Positions 41,092 through 53,130 of a stretch of DNA of 64,000 bases are shown here, piece by piece (the first letter of the stretch is position 1; each line of letters begins with the position of its first letter). A program made the position numbers and the translations under genes. The stretch is taken from NCBI GenBank assembly GCA_936432065.2, contig OW386285.2:183892301-183956300 (forward strand), in the 5' to 3' direction. The notes below the pieces were generated by a model, which worked only from the letters and a program-made list of their open reading frames with translations, ran no database searches and was not told where the DNA came from. Source of the DNA: Rutpela maculata. Its lineage: Eukaryota > Arthropoda > Insecta > Coleoptera > Cerambycidae.

Positions 41092-41245
41092 TTTGTTTGG
41101 TTGCCCGGTCCATAGCGTCCCAGAACTGTCAGGAGTTTGTGCAGTTTCTCAGGGGTTTGTGCAGTTTACAAATTCGATCTCGTCAAAAGCAACTGAGCAA
41201 ACTCCTGACAGTTCTGGGACGGTATGGACTGGACAACCAAACAAA
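41092..41245. mobile_element. 154-bp fold-back MITE
   Basis: Two inverted arms of about 48 bp (41092-41139 and 41198-41245; outer part TTTGTTTGGTTG, inner part CCCAGAACTGTCAGGAGTTTG split by length) with about 58 bp between, which contains GTTTGTGCAGTTT twice. The transcript would form a long hairpin. No duplication could be assigned. Confidence 0.7.
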
Positions 41246-41748
41246 CCTACAGTGAAGCAACATCCATCGCAGTTAATACTTAAATGGGTGACTCGTCTGG
41301 GGAATCACGAGGATCTCGTCCCATCTTCCAGCGGCCTTGTATATCAGTGTATACGCGGAATGCGGAAGTTATGTAATTTCAAGAGGAATACGTAGTGGAT
41401 ATACCATCCTTTGGAGGGGATGTAAAGCAGAAGGTACCTTGTCTATTAAATGTTAGGCAAGTAAAAGATCCCTACTCTTCGACAGAGAAGGGGTTCGGCA
41501 AAATTTCCAGGTTGGGGGTAGCTCATCTTCTGGCGTTGGTCAGTGATAGGCCTTGGTGGCGGAAATAGGCCGTTAAATAAATAAATTTAAAAAAACTGAT
41601 TTAAAATTTTTATTTTTATTCGGGCACCGAATACACACTTGTCTAGATATCTTTTTTGCTGAAAATGTCAGTATACCTACTAACATATTGCTTTTAAAAT
41701 ATTCATTGGGACTTGGACAATATTTTTATATAACTCCGTTATGAAATG
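41246..41748. other. No gene seen
   Basis: A moderately GC stretch (41280-41580) looks like the 3' untranslated end of some retroelement (ends GGCCGTTAAATAAATAAA) but I cannot name it. Confidence 0.35.
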
Positions 41749-42419
41749 TCAAATTTTAAATGCATTTTTGATGTTACGAAATGTCACATTTTTCATAACT
41801 GTGAGCTTCATTACATAACTAGTTATGTAATGAATTTTTACGTAACTGATTATTAAACCCATTTGTTGACACCAATTTTTAAATTGCTGGTATGCTTTTT
41901 CATACCTGCTTTTTGATTTACCAGGTATTCTTAAATTTATTGCTAAATTAGCCGACTGTCCTATATCACATGGAATATCCATATCTGGATCAACCATTTT
42001 CGCCTTAATTTGCTTTAAAAAATTCAACAGATTGACAAGTAAAGTTTGTTTATACAAATGTAAATCATAGTAACGCTCAGATAAAGAGGTAAACACATTA
42101 CATAACTAGTTATGTAATGAATTTTTACGTAACCGATTATTAAACCCATTTGTTGACACCTATTTTTAAATTGCTGGTATGCTTTTTCATACCTGCTTTT
42201 TGATTTACCAGGTATTCTTAAATTTACTGCTAAATTAGCCGACTGTCCTATATCACATGGAATATCCATATCTGGATCAACCATTTTCGACTTAATTTGC
42301 TTTAAAAAATTCAACAGATTGACAAGTAAAGTTTGTTTATACAAATGTAAATCATAGTAACGCTCAGATAAAGAGGTAAACACAGAATTTCTTTGTATGG
42401 CTGCCAGCGTAGTAGCCAT
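41749..42419 (-). pseudogene. Tyrosine-recombinase-like N-terminal fragments, duplicated
   Basis: Two minus-strand frames with nearly the same protein: MATTLAAIQRNSVFTSLSER (only in the upper copy), then YYDLHLYKQTLLVNLLNF, DIPCDIGQSANLA, and SKSRYEKAYQQFKNWC. The last segment resembles the SAM-like core-binding domain of phage-integrase-type recombinases found in Crypton elements. No catalytic domain is present. The assignment is by resemblance only. Confidence 0.4.
41811..42384. repeat. Direct tandem duplication, 287 bp x 2
   Basis: Units at 41811-42097 and 42098-42384, differing at only a few bases. Each unit begins with the palindrome TTACATAACTAGTTATGTAA. The duplication covers most of the recombinase-like fragment. 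Confidence 0.9.
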
Positions 42420-44410
42420 GTTTGGAACTGCAAAATAGTATTCAAAATAAACTGCCCTTACTTTTCTATTCTAAAGCGAATTAGATAAAATTTTGTACTT
42501 AACACGTTATGAAAGAGTAATTTTATTTGACGAATGTAATTTACATTTAAATAACTATTAATGTGTACAAACTACGTCCACGGATGGATGCAACCAAAGA
42601 AAAATAAGTTTGTTTATTATTGTCAAGAAAAAACTATTATTTTTTCATTTTGGAACAAATTGTCATCTGAAATGCTAAAGCCTCAATGCTAATTTCCGTT
42701 TTTTTGTTAATATAGCAAAATTTCAATTTTTCATCGAACTAGTCGATAAAAAAATATGAACATTTCTAAAGTCCTTATTATAGTCTAAGAGCTGGCGACG
42801 GTTTTCATCAAGTGTCTATGTAAGGCACAATTTTGTTGTACATGCTGTGTACGTGTGCAATTGGTAATGAAGAGTAATTTAAAAAAAAAATAAATCTCAG
42901 AATTTGAACTCCAGCCCACTACATGACAGGCAGACAGACACTGTGTACACTAACCCAACAACCTTTTGGCAACACGAAATTCTTCTTGGTACTTAAAAAA
43001 ATTTTTTTATAGGTGTAAACAATAATATTTTGATCTGGCATATTGGAATTACAATGTACACATAGTAAATTTTATTTAAAAAAATACCAACTATTGCTTG
43101 AAAAATTTAATTTATATTTTTTTCTCGCTTCAGAGCTACCCTCCACCTAAACACAAAGGCCACATTATGCCTGAATTACGGGTTTTTCAAATAGTGCAAT
43201 GTACACAAGTTTTTCCTTACGAAGACACTTAAGAGAACCGCCGACAGCTCTCATATCTATATTTCAAGGATTTAGCGACTGTTTGCACCTTAGTTTAGTT
43301 ATAAAGCAGTGCTTACATCTTCCTGTATAGAACATTTCAAGGGATTATCAACTTTCTGCTTCTTGGCTTTAAGCGACAAGAGGAGGGCCCTTCGTCTTTA
43401 CAAATTAATCATTTAGAGATATTCATATGTGATGAGGACTTTAAATAAGTTCATATGGCTAGCTAATCACTATTCTAAAAAATACTTATTTATTATTTAT
43501 TTTTTATTTATTATAACAATACAAACTTGCAAATTACAATAAGGGATAAACAAGAAAAAATAGATATAATATACAGATTCCTTATAAACATATTCCGATG
43601 AGTAAAAATTATAAATAATGGTACATGTGACGTATTTGTTTACATATTATAAGTATTGCAAATTGTGTATAAAAATTGTTTAAAATATAAAAATTTTTTT
43701 TGATAAAATCATTTTTAAACGAAATATTAGTTGCGTTATTTCCTCAGTTACTTCACTTCTGTATAATTGTTGCTCTTTTGTATTTGTTCTAATAAATTAA
43801 ATTTTTTTTTTAATGTTTGTTGGCACTTTTACCTTTTTACTATTTTAGCAAACGATATTTCATTGTGTCATTCTAACAGAAAGTAAAAAATTCAATTTTT
43901 TACCACAAAATTAAAGTTGCCTATGTAATCACTGATGTTTTTGTAGCCAGGAGACTCCCAAATATTTTTGAAATTGATTTATTATGAAACTCAGTTGTTA
44001 ATTCTCGAAGCATTAAAAGTATGCCAAACAAACATTACATAGTTTAAATACGTTAATAGAGTATTTTTAAATTTGGTATTGAAAATAGCATAAATCCGTA
44101 TACAGGGTGATATTTTTTTCGCTTGATCTCTATGAAACATGCCTATTAAATTTGGTTCGATTTGGTGACGCCAATAAAAAAATATGGCCGATCGAAATTT
44201 TGGCAAAAAATAGAAAACAAGCTGAATATCAGAAACGAAGGGCACTAGGAATATAATAAAGGCCATTTTGAAATCGTCTCACTAGAATATGACCAATCAC
44301 TCACGAAACACCCTGTATATCTGACATGAAAATATAACATAGAATATGAACAAACTTTTTAAATTAACAAACAATACAATAAACGCATATGTATATGTTT
44401 CAGTTAAAAG
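42420..44410. other. AT-rich DNA with a SINE-like patch, no gene
   Basis: No supported ORF. The sequence is AT-rich with long T and A runs (43480-43800). Apart from the tRNA-like patch at 42885-42970 I see nothing specific. The ORF at 43991-44266 looks like chance. Confidence 0.4.
42885..42970 (-). repeat. tRNA-like sequence, probable SINE fragment
   Basis: On the minus strand GGTTGTTGGGTTAGTGTA resembles a tRNA 5' part with an A box, and GAGTTCAAATTCTGAG resembles the B box, at tRNA-like spacing, followed by a T/A-rich tail. No complete cloverleaf is evident, so it is not called as a tRNA. Confidence 0.35.
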
Positions 44411-45095
44411 AAAAACCGCTGCCCAAGGAATCACTACTTCCGCATCCAGATTTTTATCTAAGTCACTCACAACGAAAAAATTTTGTATGTGGAAATAATT
44501 GTTTATGGAACACTAATAATATAATATTTGAAATCCTCTACTCCAAAAACCCATAAAATGATACCCCACATCGGTAGCGGGGTGGGGGGTGGTAGTGGGG
44601 GTGGATGAAGTAAAAAAACATTTCGAGGTTTCTGGTTCTTGTACACACCCTAAATCACATTTTTTTTTCATCCCCTTTAATAATGGGGTGGGGGGTGGTA
44701 ATGAGGGTGGCTAATGCCAACATTTTTTTTGAGGCCTCAGCTTCTCTTGTATATACTAAATACCAATTTTATGGACTCTTACCTGCTTGATTTACCTATT
44801 TTTCCAAAATTTACCCCAATTTACCCCCCAACCCTTCGACGGAACAAGATGAAAATATAATCTAGTTCTAGATCTCGTTAAAGTACATATGTGTACCAAA
44901 TTTCTAGTCAATATCTCAAACGGTTCCAGAGTAATCGTGCGCACAAAAAAAAAGTTACAGACAGACCGACAGACAGAAATTTTTTTTCGCTCAAACTTAA
45001 AATCTCGACGTTTCGTGACATTCTAAGCCTATTTGAACAATAAAAATTTTTTAAATTTTTTTTGTCGTTACTATACTTCCACTGGATGTGGAAGT
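44411..45095 (+). mobile_element. Helentron-like short element (copy D)
   Basis: The most complete copy, about 685 bp. Left end AAAAACCGCTGCCCAAGG, subterminal TACTTCCGCATCC, right end hairpin ACTTCCAC-TGGAT-GTGGAAGT at 45075-45095. It includes the site equivalent to the Maverick insertion (CATCCCCTTTAATAATGG) uninterrupted. No gene. Confidence 0.75.
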
Positions 45096-45563
45096 AAAAT
45101 GCAGTAATTACCTGCAGTTAGAATTTTCCTTCACAGAGATGGGGCGTTGCGGTGCTTATCTATTTTTAAATAGCTGGAACCCTGGAACATGATTCATGAT
45201 TAAGCAATTTACGAGTAATTTTGACCATACAGAAAATTTTGTAAAATCCAGCCATTTTGGAGCAACATAACTTTATTTTCTTAATTTTTTTGTCTATGTA
45301 AATTTTGAAAATCCCTATAACTTTATTGTTAATAATTTTAGATCATTGGATATTTAGAACTTTCATGTTATTAAACACAATACTCCATTATTACATATTT
45401 TGAAAATTCTTAATTTCAAGTTTTAGAGATATAGTTGTGTTTGAAAAGTTATTGAAAAACCTAAAAACTATAAAAATTTTCAAAATATGTAATAAGGGAG
45501 TATTGTATTTAATAAGATATAAGTTCCAATAACTGAGATTATAAAATTATTAAAACTTACAGG
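45096..45563. other. AT-rich flank of the LTR element, no gene
   Basis: The sequence around 45112-45135 (CAGTTAGAATTTTCCTT) reappears inverted at about 56046-56070, outside the LTR element, so the flanks may belong to one older inverted-repeat element. Confidence 0.4.
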
Positions 45564-46143
45564 TGTTTAATCTCTTAAACATGCATTTTTTATCATTTCA
45601 AATAATTTAATTTCTTATTGTTATTATATCCTACTTTCGACATATATTAGTTATTTCGTATTGCAATCTACATAAACATTAACTATAAACAATGTCAGCG
45701 AAGTATGCAATTAAGTACAAACACAGCATTTCTATAGTTGGCATAATTTTCTAGGACAAGTTTAATATTTCATGTGTAACGTATAATTAATTGTTTTTAC
45801 GATTTGTTATTATGTTTATTATTGCCATTTAGTATAAATAGAATTTTATTTTCTTAAATAAATCAGTCTCAACTAATCACTTGTTGTACTCATTTAACCA
45901 ATCTTTCCAAGCCATAATTAGGAGGTGAGGCTGCCTCCAGGATTGGTTTTTACCACAACAACAAAAAACTCTACAGTCCACTGGCCCCAGAGTCAGTAAC
46001 CCCAACTACCCTATTTACAACCCTCATACGGTTTCGCCACTGACCCGCTCAACCCGAGCATCATTGGGAGAGCGTTCATTGGTCCTTCGAGGAAAAAACC
46101 AGTCGATACACCCGTATCGTCCTCACGAAGAAGAGATTATACA
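45564..46143 (+). repeat. 5' LTR of the BEL/Pao element
   Basis: Contains a TATA-like TATAAATAG at 45834-45842 and AATAAA at 45857-45862. Its 3' end holds the first of three ~65-71-bp tandem units (TTCATTGGTCCTTCGAG, then ACCAGTCGATACACC). The two other units (to about 46270) lie just after the LTR, and TTGGTCCTTCGAGC at 46144 is in the primer-binding-site position. Confidence 0.8.
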
Positions 46144-47893
46144 TTGGTCCTTCGAGCAAAAACCAGTCGATACACCTGTATCGTCCCCACGAAGAAGAAA
46201 TCGTTCATTGGTTCTTCGAGCAAAAACCAGTCGATACAGCCGTATCGTCCACAAAAAGAAGAAATCAAACAATCCAAGTCAACCCAACTAAACCACCGGA
46301 CAGCCAGTCCTTAAAAAAACCCATTCAACCCAAGAAGAAAAAAAAAACCCAACCAACATTAGAAGAAGAAGAAGAATACAACCACACAACTCAAGCCAAC
46401 CCTAAGCAAAATCAAATCCTATCAACACCATCCTACCCAAGTTAACACAAAGCAATCCAACCCATTCAACCCGAGAAGAAAAAAAAAACAATCCAAATCA
46501 AACCAACCAAATCACCGGAAGGTCTACATTTTCCAAGAAAACAACCAAAACCAACCTAAATAACCCTAGCCCACCCAAGCTAACACAAAGCAATCCAACC
46601 CATTCAACCCGAGAAGAAGAAGAATACAACCAGACAACTCAATCCAACCCTAGGCAAAATCAAATCCTATCAACACCATTCCACCCAAAATCAAACTTTA
46701 CTTAACCAAGATGTCATCCAAAGAGGAGATGAACCAACTCAGCCTTCAACAAGAAAATTTGGCCAAACAACTAGCTCAGATTCTTACCAATTCAAAAAAG
46801 GACTCCGCGTCAAGAAAAACTGAAGAATACATTGCCAGTCGACTTGCAACTACTACAGCCAAATACAAAGAAAGTACGAAGAGGCAAGGAAATATCTTCA
46901 GGAATGCCCAAAGGCGACGACGCATGCAGCCGATGAAGAATCCGATGAAGACAAACAAAATTCAGCCATTGAGGATCCAAACAACGACGCCGAGCAATCT
47001 ATACGAATAAAACGTCAGATGCATCGGATGCAAGAACTAGACAAGACCATCCATTTAATTGACAAAGAGCTGCTCGAAGTCAAACCCAAAAAACGTTTCG
47101 AGTTGCTGCTTGAAAGAATTAACAACCAGTGGAGTACCATCCAGGCCCTACACAAAGATATCATGATTCACGAAACCAGGTTCCAGTCAAACTACTTCGG
47201 AGATGAGAAGTACCAGGAAGCAGGACAACGATACGACAACGCCGTAACAAACCTGTCAAGCAAGATCGACGCAGTTTCCCCCTCCCCTGATGCAATCAGA
47301 CCCAACCTGCACCTTCCAAAAATCTCAATTCCATTTTTCGATGGAAACTATGAACACTGGCCTACTAGTGGAGTAAAATCGGACCTCAATTATGCCGTTT
47401 TTTTAAATTAAGGTATAACTAAATGGACCTTCACCATCTTGTAGGCATTGAATTTGGCTATTCGAAATGGATATCTACAACTTTTTTTAGTAGGGACGAA
47501 TTTTGTAAAATCGTTTTTTCTCCGCCGGAGAACTAATTAAAAAAATGTGCTTTTCAAAACATACATCGTGTTATTAAATCATGGATTTAAGCTACGATTT
47601 TGAAATCTGTGTCAGCTACATAAAAAAGTACAGCGCTTCTAATAGAACCCACGAAATTTCCAAAACTTAAAGCCTTTTTGAGAAAATGTGCTCCAAATTC
47701 TCCATAAGCAAATCCGTGCATTGAAAACTTCACCATGCGAGGAACTATGTTAATTATTAAAAATTTATGTATATACATGCGAAGTCAAATGTAGATAAAA
47801 CTATAGAAAAGTTTTTAGAAAAAAATTCAGCTCGCTAGGTCTCATAGTTTTCGAGAAATCGAATTTTTAACGCAGCTCATTTTCACAGTTATA

Positions 47894-49942
47894 ACCCCAC
47901 CGGGGATTATACTTTGCTAGGCGGCAGCTCTCTCGTCGGAAGCATTGGGGATGGGTAAGGATCTTTGGAAAATTTAATTTTAAAGTCTTCAATTATTTAA
48001 ATAGGCGCCACTTAATCTTGTTTTAGTTAAGACCAAGAAAAAATGCCTATCCTAGCCTTTTGGGTTTGCGGGTGTTGCAAAAAAATAAAGTCAAGGTTGT
48101 GTCCTCAAATTAGATTTAATAATAAAAATGTATCACAATAAGGTATCCTTATGGGGTAAGAACGTGCTCTACGAGCGTCAAAATGCTTAATACTTAATTC
48201 ATTTAATTTCACAAATGGTCCGCTTTTTGGCCCCCTCAAATAGTACTATTTGCGGTTCACAGTAACTGTGGAACTTATTAAAATCGTAATATTAACGAAA
48301 TTATCTGACTTAAATTAGGTGTAAAATTGGCTTAGTAATTTAGCAAACAAATTCCTTGAAAAGATTGGTAAATTTATAATTCAACGCCGTCGTCTCACAC
48401 GACGTTTATTGTAAAATCAGAGGCTGGAATTTCACGTCGCCGTTTCTGAGTAAATAGAAAAAACAGTCTGACCTTATTTTTAATTTGTCGACACCTCACA
48501 GTACCATGGACATCCAGGGCAATTCCTTATTTACATAACGTGTTACAACCATGTGCTACAACCATGTGTTCTCATCAGGGTAAGCGACTCAGCGGCCGGG
48601 CGGCATGCTTCACGTGCGACCGTGGTTATCCAATAGCCGGTTGAATAATCGAATCACACAGCGCTTCCAACCATATAACCGTATTACAGCTCAAATTACA
48701 TAGATCCAGGATCATACAATCATTAAATATTAAACAGCAAGTCTACAGGATACGAGTTATGAATTCGAAAATTCCAAGGTGCAAATTACAAAATGCAAGT
48801 TAGCCATGTGCAAATTAACCAAACGTAAGTTAGCTATACGTAAATTAGGCCGGCAAATCTACAAAATAAGAAATATTGTTATCGTTACTACAAACGAGGA
48901 ACAATTAACAAACTGCCTACACGGCGAAACAAATTTAGACGTACCTTCTCGCAGAATGGCCCTTCTTTTAAATATAATTTAACAAAATTCTCTAAGCCAT
49001 ATGCTCGGTGCCCCAACAGCTTCTTAAATGGCCGTTACTTCCTTCCAAACCCTTTTTTCTGAAACCGAATCCATGTACGTTGGAAACCGTAATGAAAAAC
49101 AATTGGTATTTAAAATTCATACAATGACGCGCTCGCCCTATACCGACAGTGCGCTTAGCCAATAACCTGATTCTAAACTAAACGTAAACAACTAACATGG
49201 CTGTTTCTGTCCGAAAATTGGCGTAAACAAGTGTTAACTGAGAAACTTATGACTTTCATGTAAATATATCCCAGACATAAAGTGATTGAAAACGCACGCA
49301 ACGTTACGCGGCACCTACTGCCTACATTTTACAATACTGGGAAAAGGTTTTACTACTGCTTTGCCCTGTTTTAGACGCCCGCATACACTGACAATTTATC
49401 AACAAATTAATTTAAGCACTATGAGCCATGCTAATTACCAAACAAACTCTGGAGGTTCCTAGTACCATGAAGGAGTCGAACATTCTTCCAATAGGTATAG
49501 TAATAATAAGGTAACATGCTACTTCCTTAAATTAACCGAATCAAACTTTATACCATAAAGATATGATTATAAATGCGTTGTGTCGCTCCTATGCGCTCAA
49601 TGAAGAAATGTTCCTACCACTTACGTACAGGACAAGGTAAGGTATACCAAAAAGAACCATGCATACAGGGCTCGCCCCAAAAAGTACTATTTACCCGTTA
49701 CACAGTGACAATTGCGCTCGGATTCCGGGAGTCCTAATGCGACCAGCTACAGCTTGCCTATTATATTATGTAGCGTGGCAGGGTTTATAATATTGTAACA
49801 ATGTATTTTCACAAGATTGTACGTATTTTATTAGTTACTGCTACCTTTTGTAAATTGAATTTCTTACATGATTATACGTTTTCATAGAAACAAAAAATTC
49901 ATGATGTCACGATGCATTTGCGGCAGATAAAATAATAATTTA
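47894..49942. other. Non-coding interior of the 5.2-kb element
   Basis: No supported gene. Sequence is of mixed composition with several hairpin-prone patches (48395-48440, 48590-48620). It could contain decayed exons, but I see no conserved motif. Confidence 0.35.
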
Positions 49943-49971
49943 ATAGATAGATAGATAGATAGATAGATAGA
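49943..49971. repeat. (GATA)n microsatellite
   Basis: Seven copies of GATA just after the end of the minus-strand gene. Confidence 0.9.
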
Positions 49972-50634
49972 TTATGGATTTAAATGCTTTGTTAATTGAA
50001 CTAAACGTAACATAGACATGTAAATTGTATCAAAGTCGGTAGGTGGGTTATTTATAAATGGTAAGTATGCTATATTGGATACTTTAATTTCATTAGTTGA
50101 AATTAAGTCGTGATACTCTTTCCATCCAAGAAATGGTTTCGTTCCATCAAAGTATCGCAAAAATTTCCATGCAAAATTAATATTTTGTGAATTGCTGTAT
50201 TCCTCTGTGGAGAATTTGAATGCCTCAGTTTTTTCAGGCTCTGGTCTTACTTTCGGTGTAAAATAGTGCTCTACTTTTTGAAACGGTATGTTTAGGTAAT
50301 CAGTACTTAAAGCATATTTGGTATCTTTGGGTACGACTTCATATTCATAGGAATTTTGAGATAATTCTTGGAAAACCACCATTGCCATTGAATAAGTTGT
50401 ATTTTTGCCGTCAAGGTTTTCTTCATTCACATCGAAATTGTCAATACTGGCATGTATATAATTTGCTTTATTATCATTAATTGGTTTCAGTCCATATGGG
50501 ACATAAATTTCTTTTTCAATACTCAACCCATGTTTAGCCAAAACTGTTGTCATACTTCTTACATCATTATAAGAACACGAAAATCCCATGTTATAGAGAA
50601 GATCTATAATTTTTTTGCTTCTGACATTATTATA

Positions 50635-51430
50635 CAACGTGATCTATCAAGAAATGCGGAAAATAAAATGGTGTGCTAGTCTTAAATGTGGGAAAGCCCC
50701 TGCAAAATTGTAGAGGATTCCGAGGTAATTTAGTATATTAAATTATTAGTCAATTTGCGAAGGTACACTACTGATGTTGAGTAAGTCCTGACCTAATTCT
50801 GAAGAGGTCGACGAACTGACTGGCGAAATAACGAATTCGAGTTGTTTACATTTCCTTAATTGGCATAAAAAGTGAGCCGGCCGGCGAGATCAAAAAAAGA
50901 GGTCTACACACGATCTAGCAGCAAGTAGTCAACATTGTTGGTACACTTTGAAGATAATTGGAATTCCAGCGGACAAATTCACTTTTACGAATGAGTTCAA
51001 AGCATGCCGACAAGGCTGGCTCCGTGCCACTGGATCGTGTGTAGACCCCTAGACAGCCGCGTTTTTTGCTTTCGGTCGTGTCATTGACCGGTTTAACTAA
51101 ATATCTCGTATATCTGCTTTTCATTTCAGCATAAGATCAACGTCTTCGATTTATTTCGGTATTTTTGTAGTGTGATTTGATTAAAACCAAAAGTCACTTC
51201 TATCTTATTATCCAGCTTTGCTGTCAGTAGTGTCAATCCCAAGTCTGATAAAATGATACGGTTGTACCGCGTTACGTTAGATTAGTTGAAGTCATTGGCG
51301 ACGCATTCCTACCAAAAAAATAAGGTAATTTTTTTGGTCGTTTTTTTTTTTAAATTCTTCATTTTTTTTACTCCTTTCGATGGACACAACCTACTGTTAA
51401 ATTTTCCGCATGTCCTGGTAGATCACGTTG
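50635..51430. mobile_element. 796-bp TA-flanked TIR element
   Basis: Ends CAACGTGATCTATCAAGAAA and, inverted, a close variant (CAACGTGATCTACCAGGACA). Flanked by TA at 50633-50634 and 51431-51432, as for Tc1/mariner-type elements. It interrupts the unknown gene. No transposase is present. Confidence 0.75.
50901..51047. mobile_element. ~147-bp MITE nested in the TA-flanked element
   Basis: Arms GGTCTACACACGATC (50901-50915) and GATCGTGTGTAGACC (51033-51047), exact inverted repeats. A chance ORF crosses it. Target duplication not resolved. Confidence 0.6.
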
Positions 51431-53130
51431 TATATATACAAACCTAAACCTATCTGTAAGTTATTCTTAGAAAATTGTTTGGAGCAAAAGCTCAAAATAA
51501 TATTTGAAAGAACTAAGAAATCTGTGCTATCTTTATTGTCATCAGATGTTTTTAAAAGCCATTTTGAAAATATCAAGAGAACATCAGGAACTTGACTTTC
51601 GAATTTCTCTTTGCTAATTTCGTTAACAGAGAGAAATGGTTTTCTCGTTTTCTTATGACCACTTATAGCTTTTTGCAAAATTCCTGCAGCTCTATGAAGG
51701 ATCTGATTATCAGAGAGGTTTGAGGAATTATCTTGTGAAAATTCCTCATGTGAACTACTAGGCATAACATTATCAGCACCTTTATCTGAATCGCATATTT
51801 TATCGGACTTTTGTCTAATTTTTGCTGCTACATTTTTATATGAAATATATTGGCTATAACATGTTCTATGATATTTTGCGTCGTAAGCAAAAATGCAATA
51901 CATAAGTAAAACAACTTAACTGTACAAGATCCTACTTGCATCTATCCGTATCCGGTGTGTGTACCACCGATCGTTTTACATTCAGTGTTACAATTACAAA
52001 CACTCCGGCGCCGACGGTCTGAGCGCATCATGTTTACCGTGAAAATGAGCTGCGTTAAAAATTCGATTTCTCGAAAACTATGAGACCTAGCGAGCTGAAT
52101 TTTTTTCTAAAAACTTTTCTATAGTTTTATCTACATTTGACTTCACATATGTATACATAAATTTTTAATAATGAACATAGTTCCTCACACGGTGAAGTTT
52201 TCAATGCACGGATTTGGTTATGGCGAATTTGGGGGTCATTTTCTCGAAAAGGCTTTAGGTTTTAGAAATTTCGTGGGTTCTATTAAAAGCACTGTAGTTT
52301 TTTATGTAACTGACAAAAATTTCAAAATCGTAACTTAAATCCTTGATTTAATAACACAATGTATGTTTTGAAAAACATATTTTTTTAATTAGTCCTCCGG
52401 CTGAGAAAAAACGATTTTACAAAATTCGTCCCTACTAAAAAAAGTTGTAGATATCCATTTCAAATAGCCAAATTCAACCCCTACAAGATAGTGAAGGTCC
52501 CATTTAGTTATACCTTAAAAAAAAAACTACCAGAAATAAGCGAGATAGAGGAGTGATTTTACTCCACTATACTTTCAACGACATATTTCTGAAACTCATT
52601 CATTCAAACATGTCCTTATCCAAAGTCGAGAAGATGCAGTATCTCAAAACCCACGTCCGAGGCGATCCAAGCAGAATGATTCAACATCTCCAAATTGCAG
52701 ATGCAAACTATGACGCAGCTTGGGAGTTACTAAAAAAAAGATACGAAAACAGTCGACTTTTAGTATCCAAGCTGATTGACAAAATCTTGGATATATCCCC
52801 AATGCAAGGGGAATCCATACACAAATTAAAGCAGCTACACGACACTACCACTGAATGTTTAAAGGCACTTGAAAACGTAGGCATTAGCACTACGTCTTGG
52901 GGACCACTAGTTTCACGCATTATCACCAGAAGATGGGACGCAGAGACCAATCGGCTATATGAACAATCCCTCAAGGCCCCACATAAGGTGCAAGAATTCA
53001 AGGAGATGATGGAGTTCCTGGAGAGAAGATTCCAGTCCCTTGAGTCCACTGCTATAGCCAAGAACATGTTACCCAGCAATGGTCAGAACATAACTTCAAC
53101 TCTTGTAGTTATTGCAAGCAACAACACAAC

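Larger units (their letters stand above)
49972..51903 (-). pseudogene. Unknown transposon-borne gene, disrupted
   Basis: Two minus-strand frames belong together. The upper (51903 to about 51433) starts with FAYDAKYHRTCYSQYISYKN, a Cys/His motif, then a Ser-rich linker and helical region to LQIGLGLYIYN. The lower (50632-49972) reads NNVRSKKIIDLLYNMGFSCS, YIHASIDNFDVNEENLDGK, TYSMAMVVFQE and onward. The 50635-51430 element separates them at a TA. I have met such YHRxCY...HASIDNFDxNEETLDGK proteins as multi-copy unknowns in invertebrates. Being inside long TIRs, it may be this transposon's own protein. The 5' and 3' ends of the gene are not defined. Confidence 0.5.
47366..52569. mobile_element. 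5.2-kb DNA transposon with ~525-bp TIRs
   Basis: Long inverted repeats at 47366-47893 and 52042-52569 starting TAGTGGAGTAAAATC, with a 3-bp duplication TAC (47363-47365 and 52570-52572). The termini read TAGTG and CACTA, the reverse of CACTA elements. I cannot place it in a superfamily. The only coding remnant is the disrupted gene at 49972-51903. Bases 47894-49940 hold no ORF I can support apart from an unlikely 67-codon frame. Confidence 0.75.

Noticed and set aside
42885..42970. A genuine tRNA gene
   Set aside because: No complete acceptor stem or clear cloverleaf could be drawn by eye. Kept only as SINE-like.
43991..44266. 91-codon minus-strand frame
   Set aside because: No motif, no neighbours, AT-rich chance length.
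50915..51124. 69-codon frame in the TA-flanked element
   Set aside because: It crosses the ends of a nested MITE, so it cannot be one gene.
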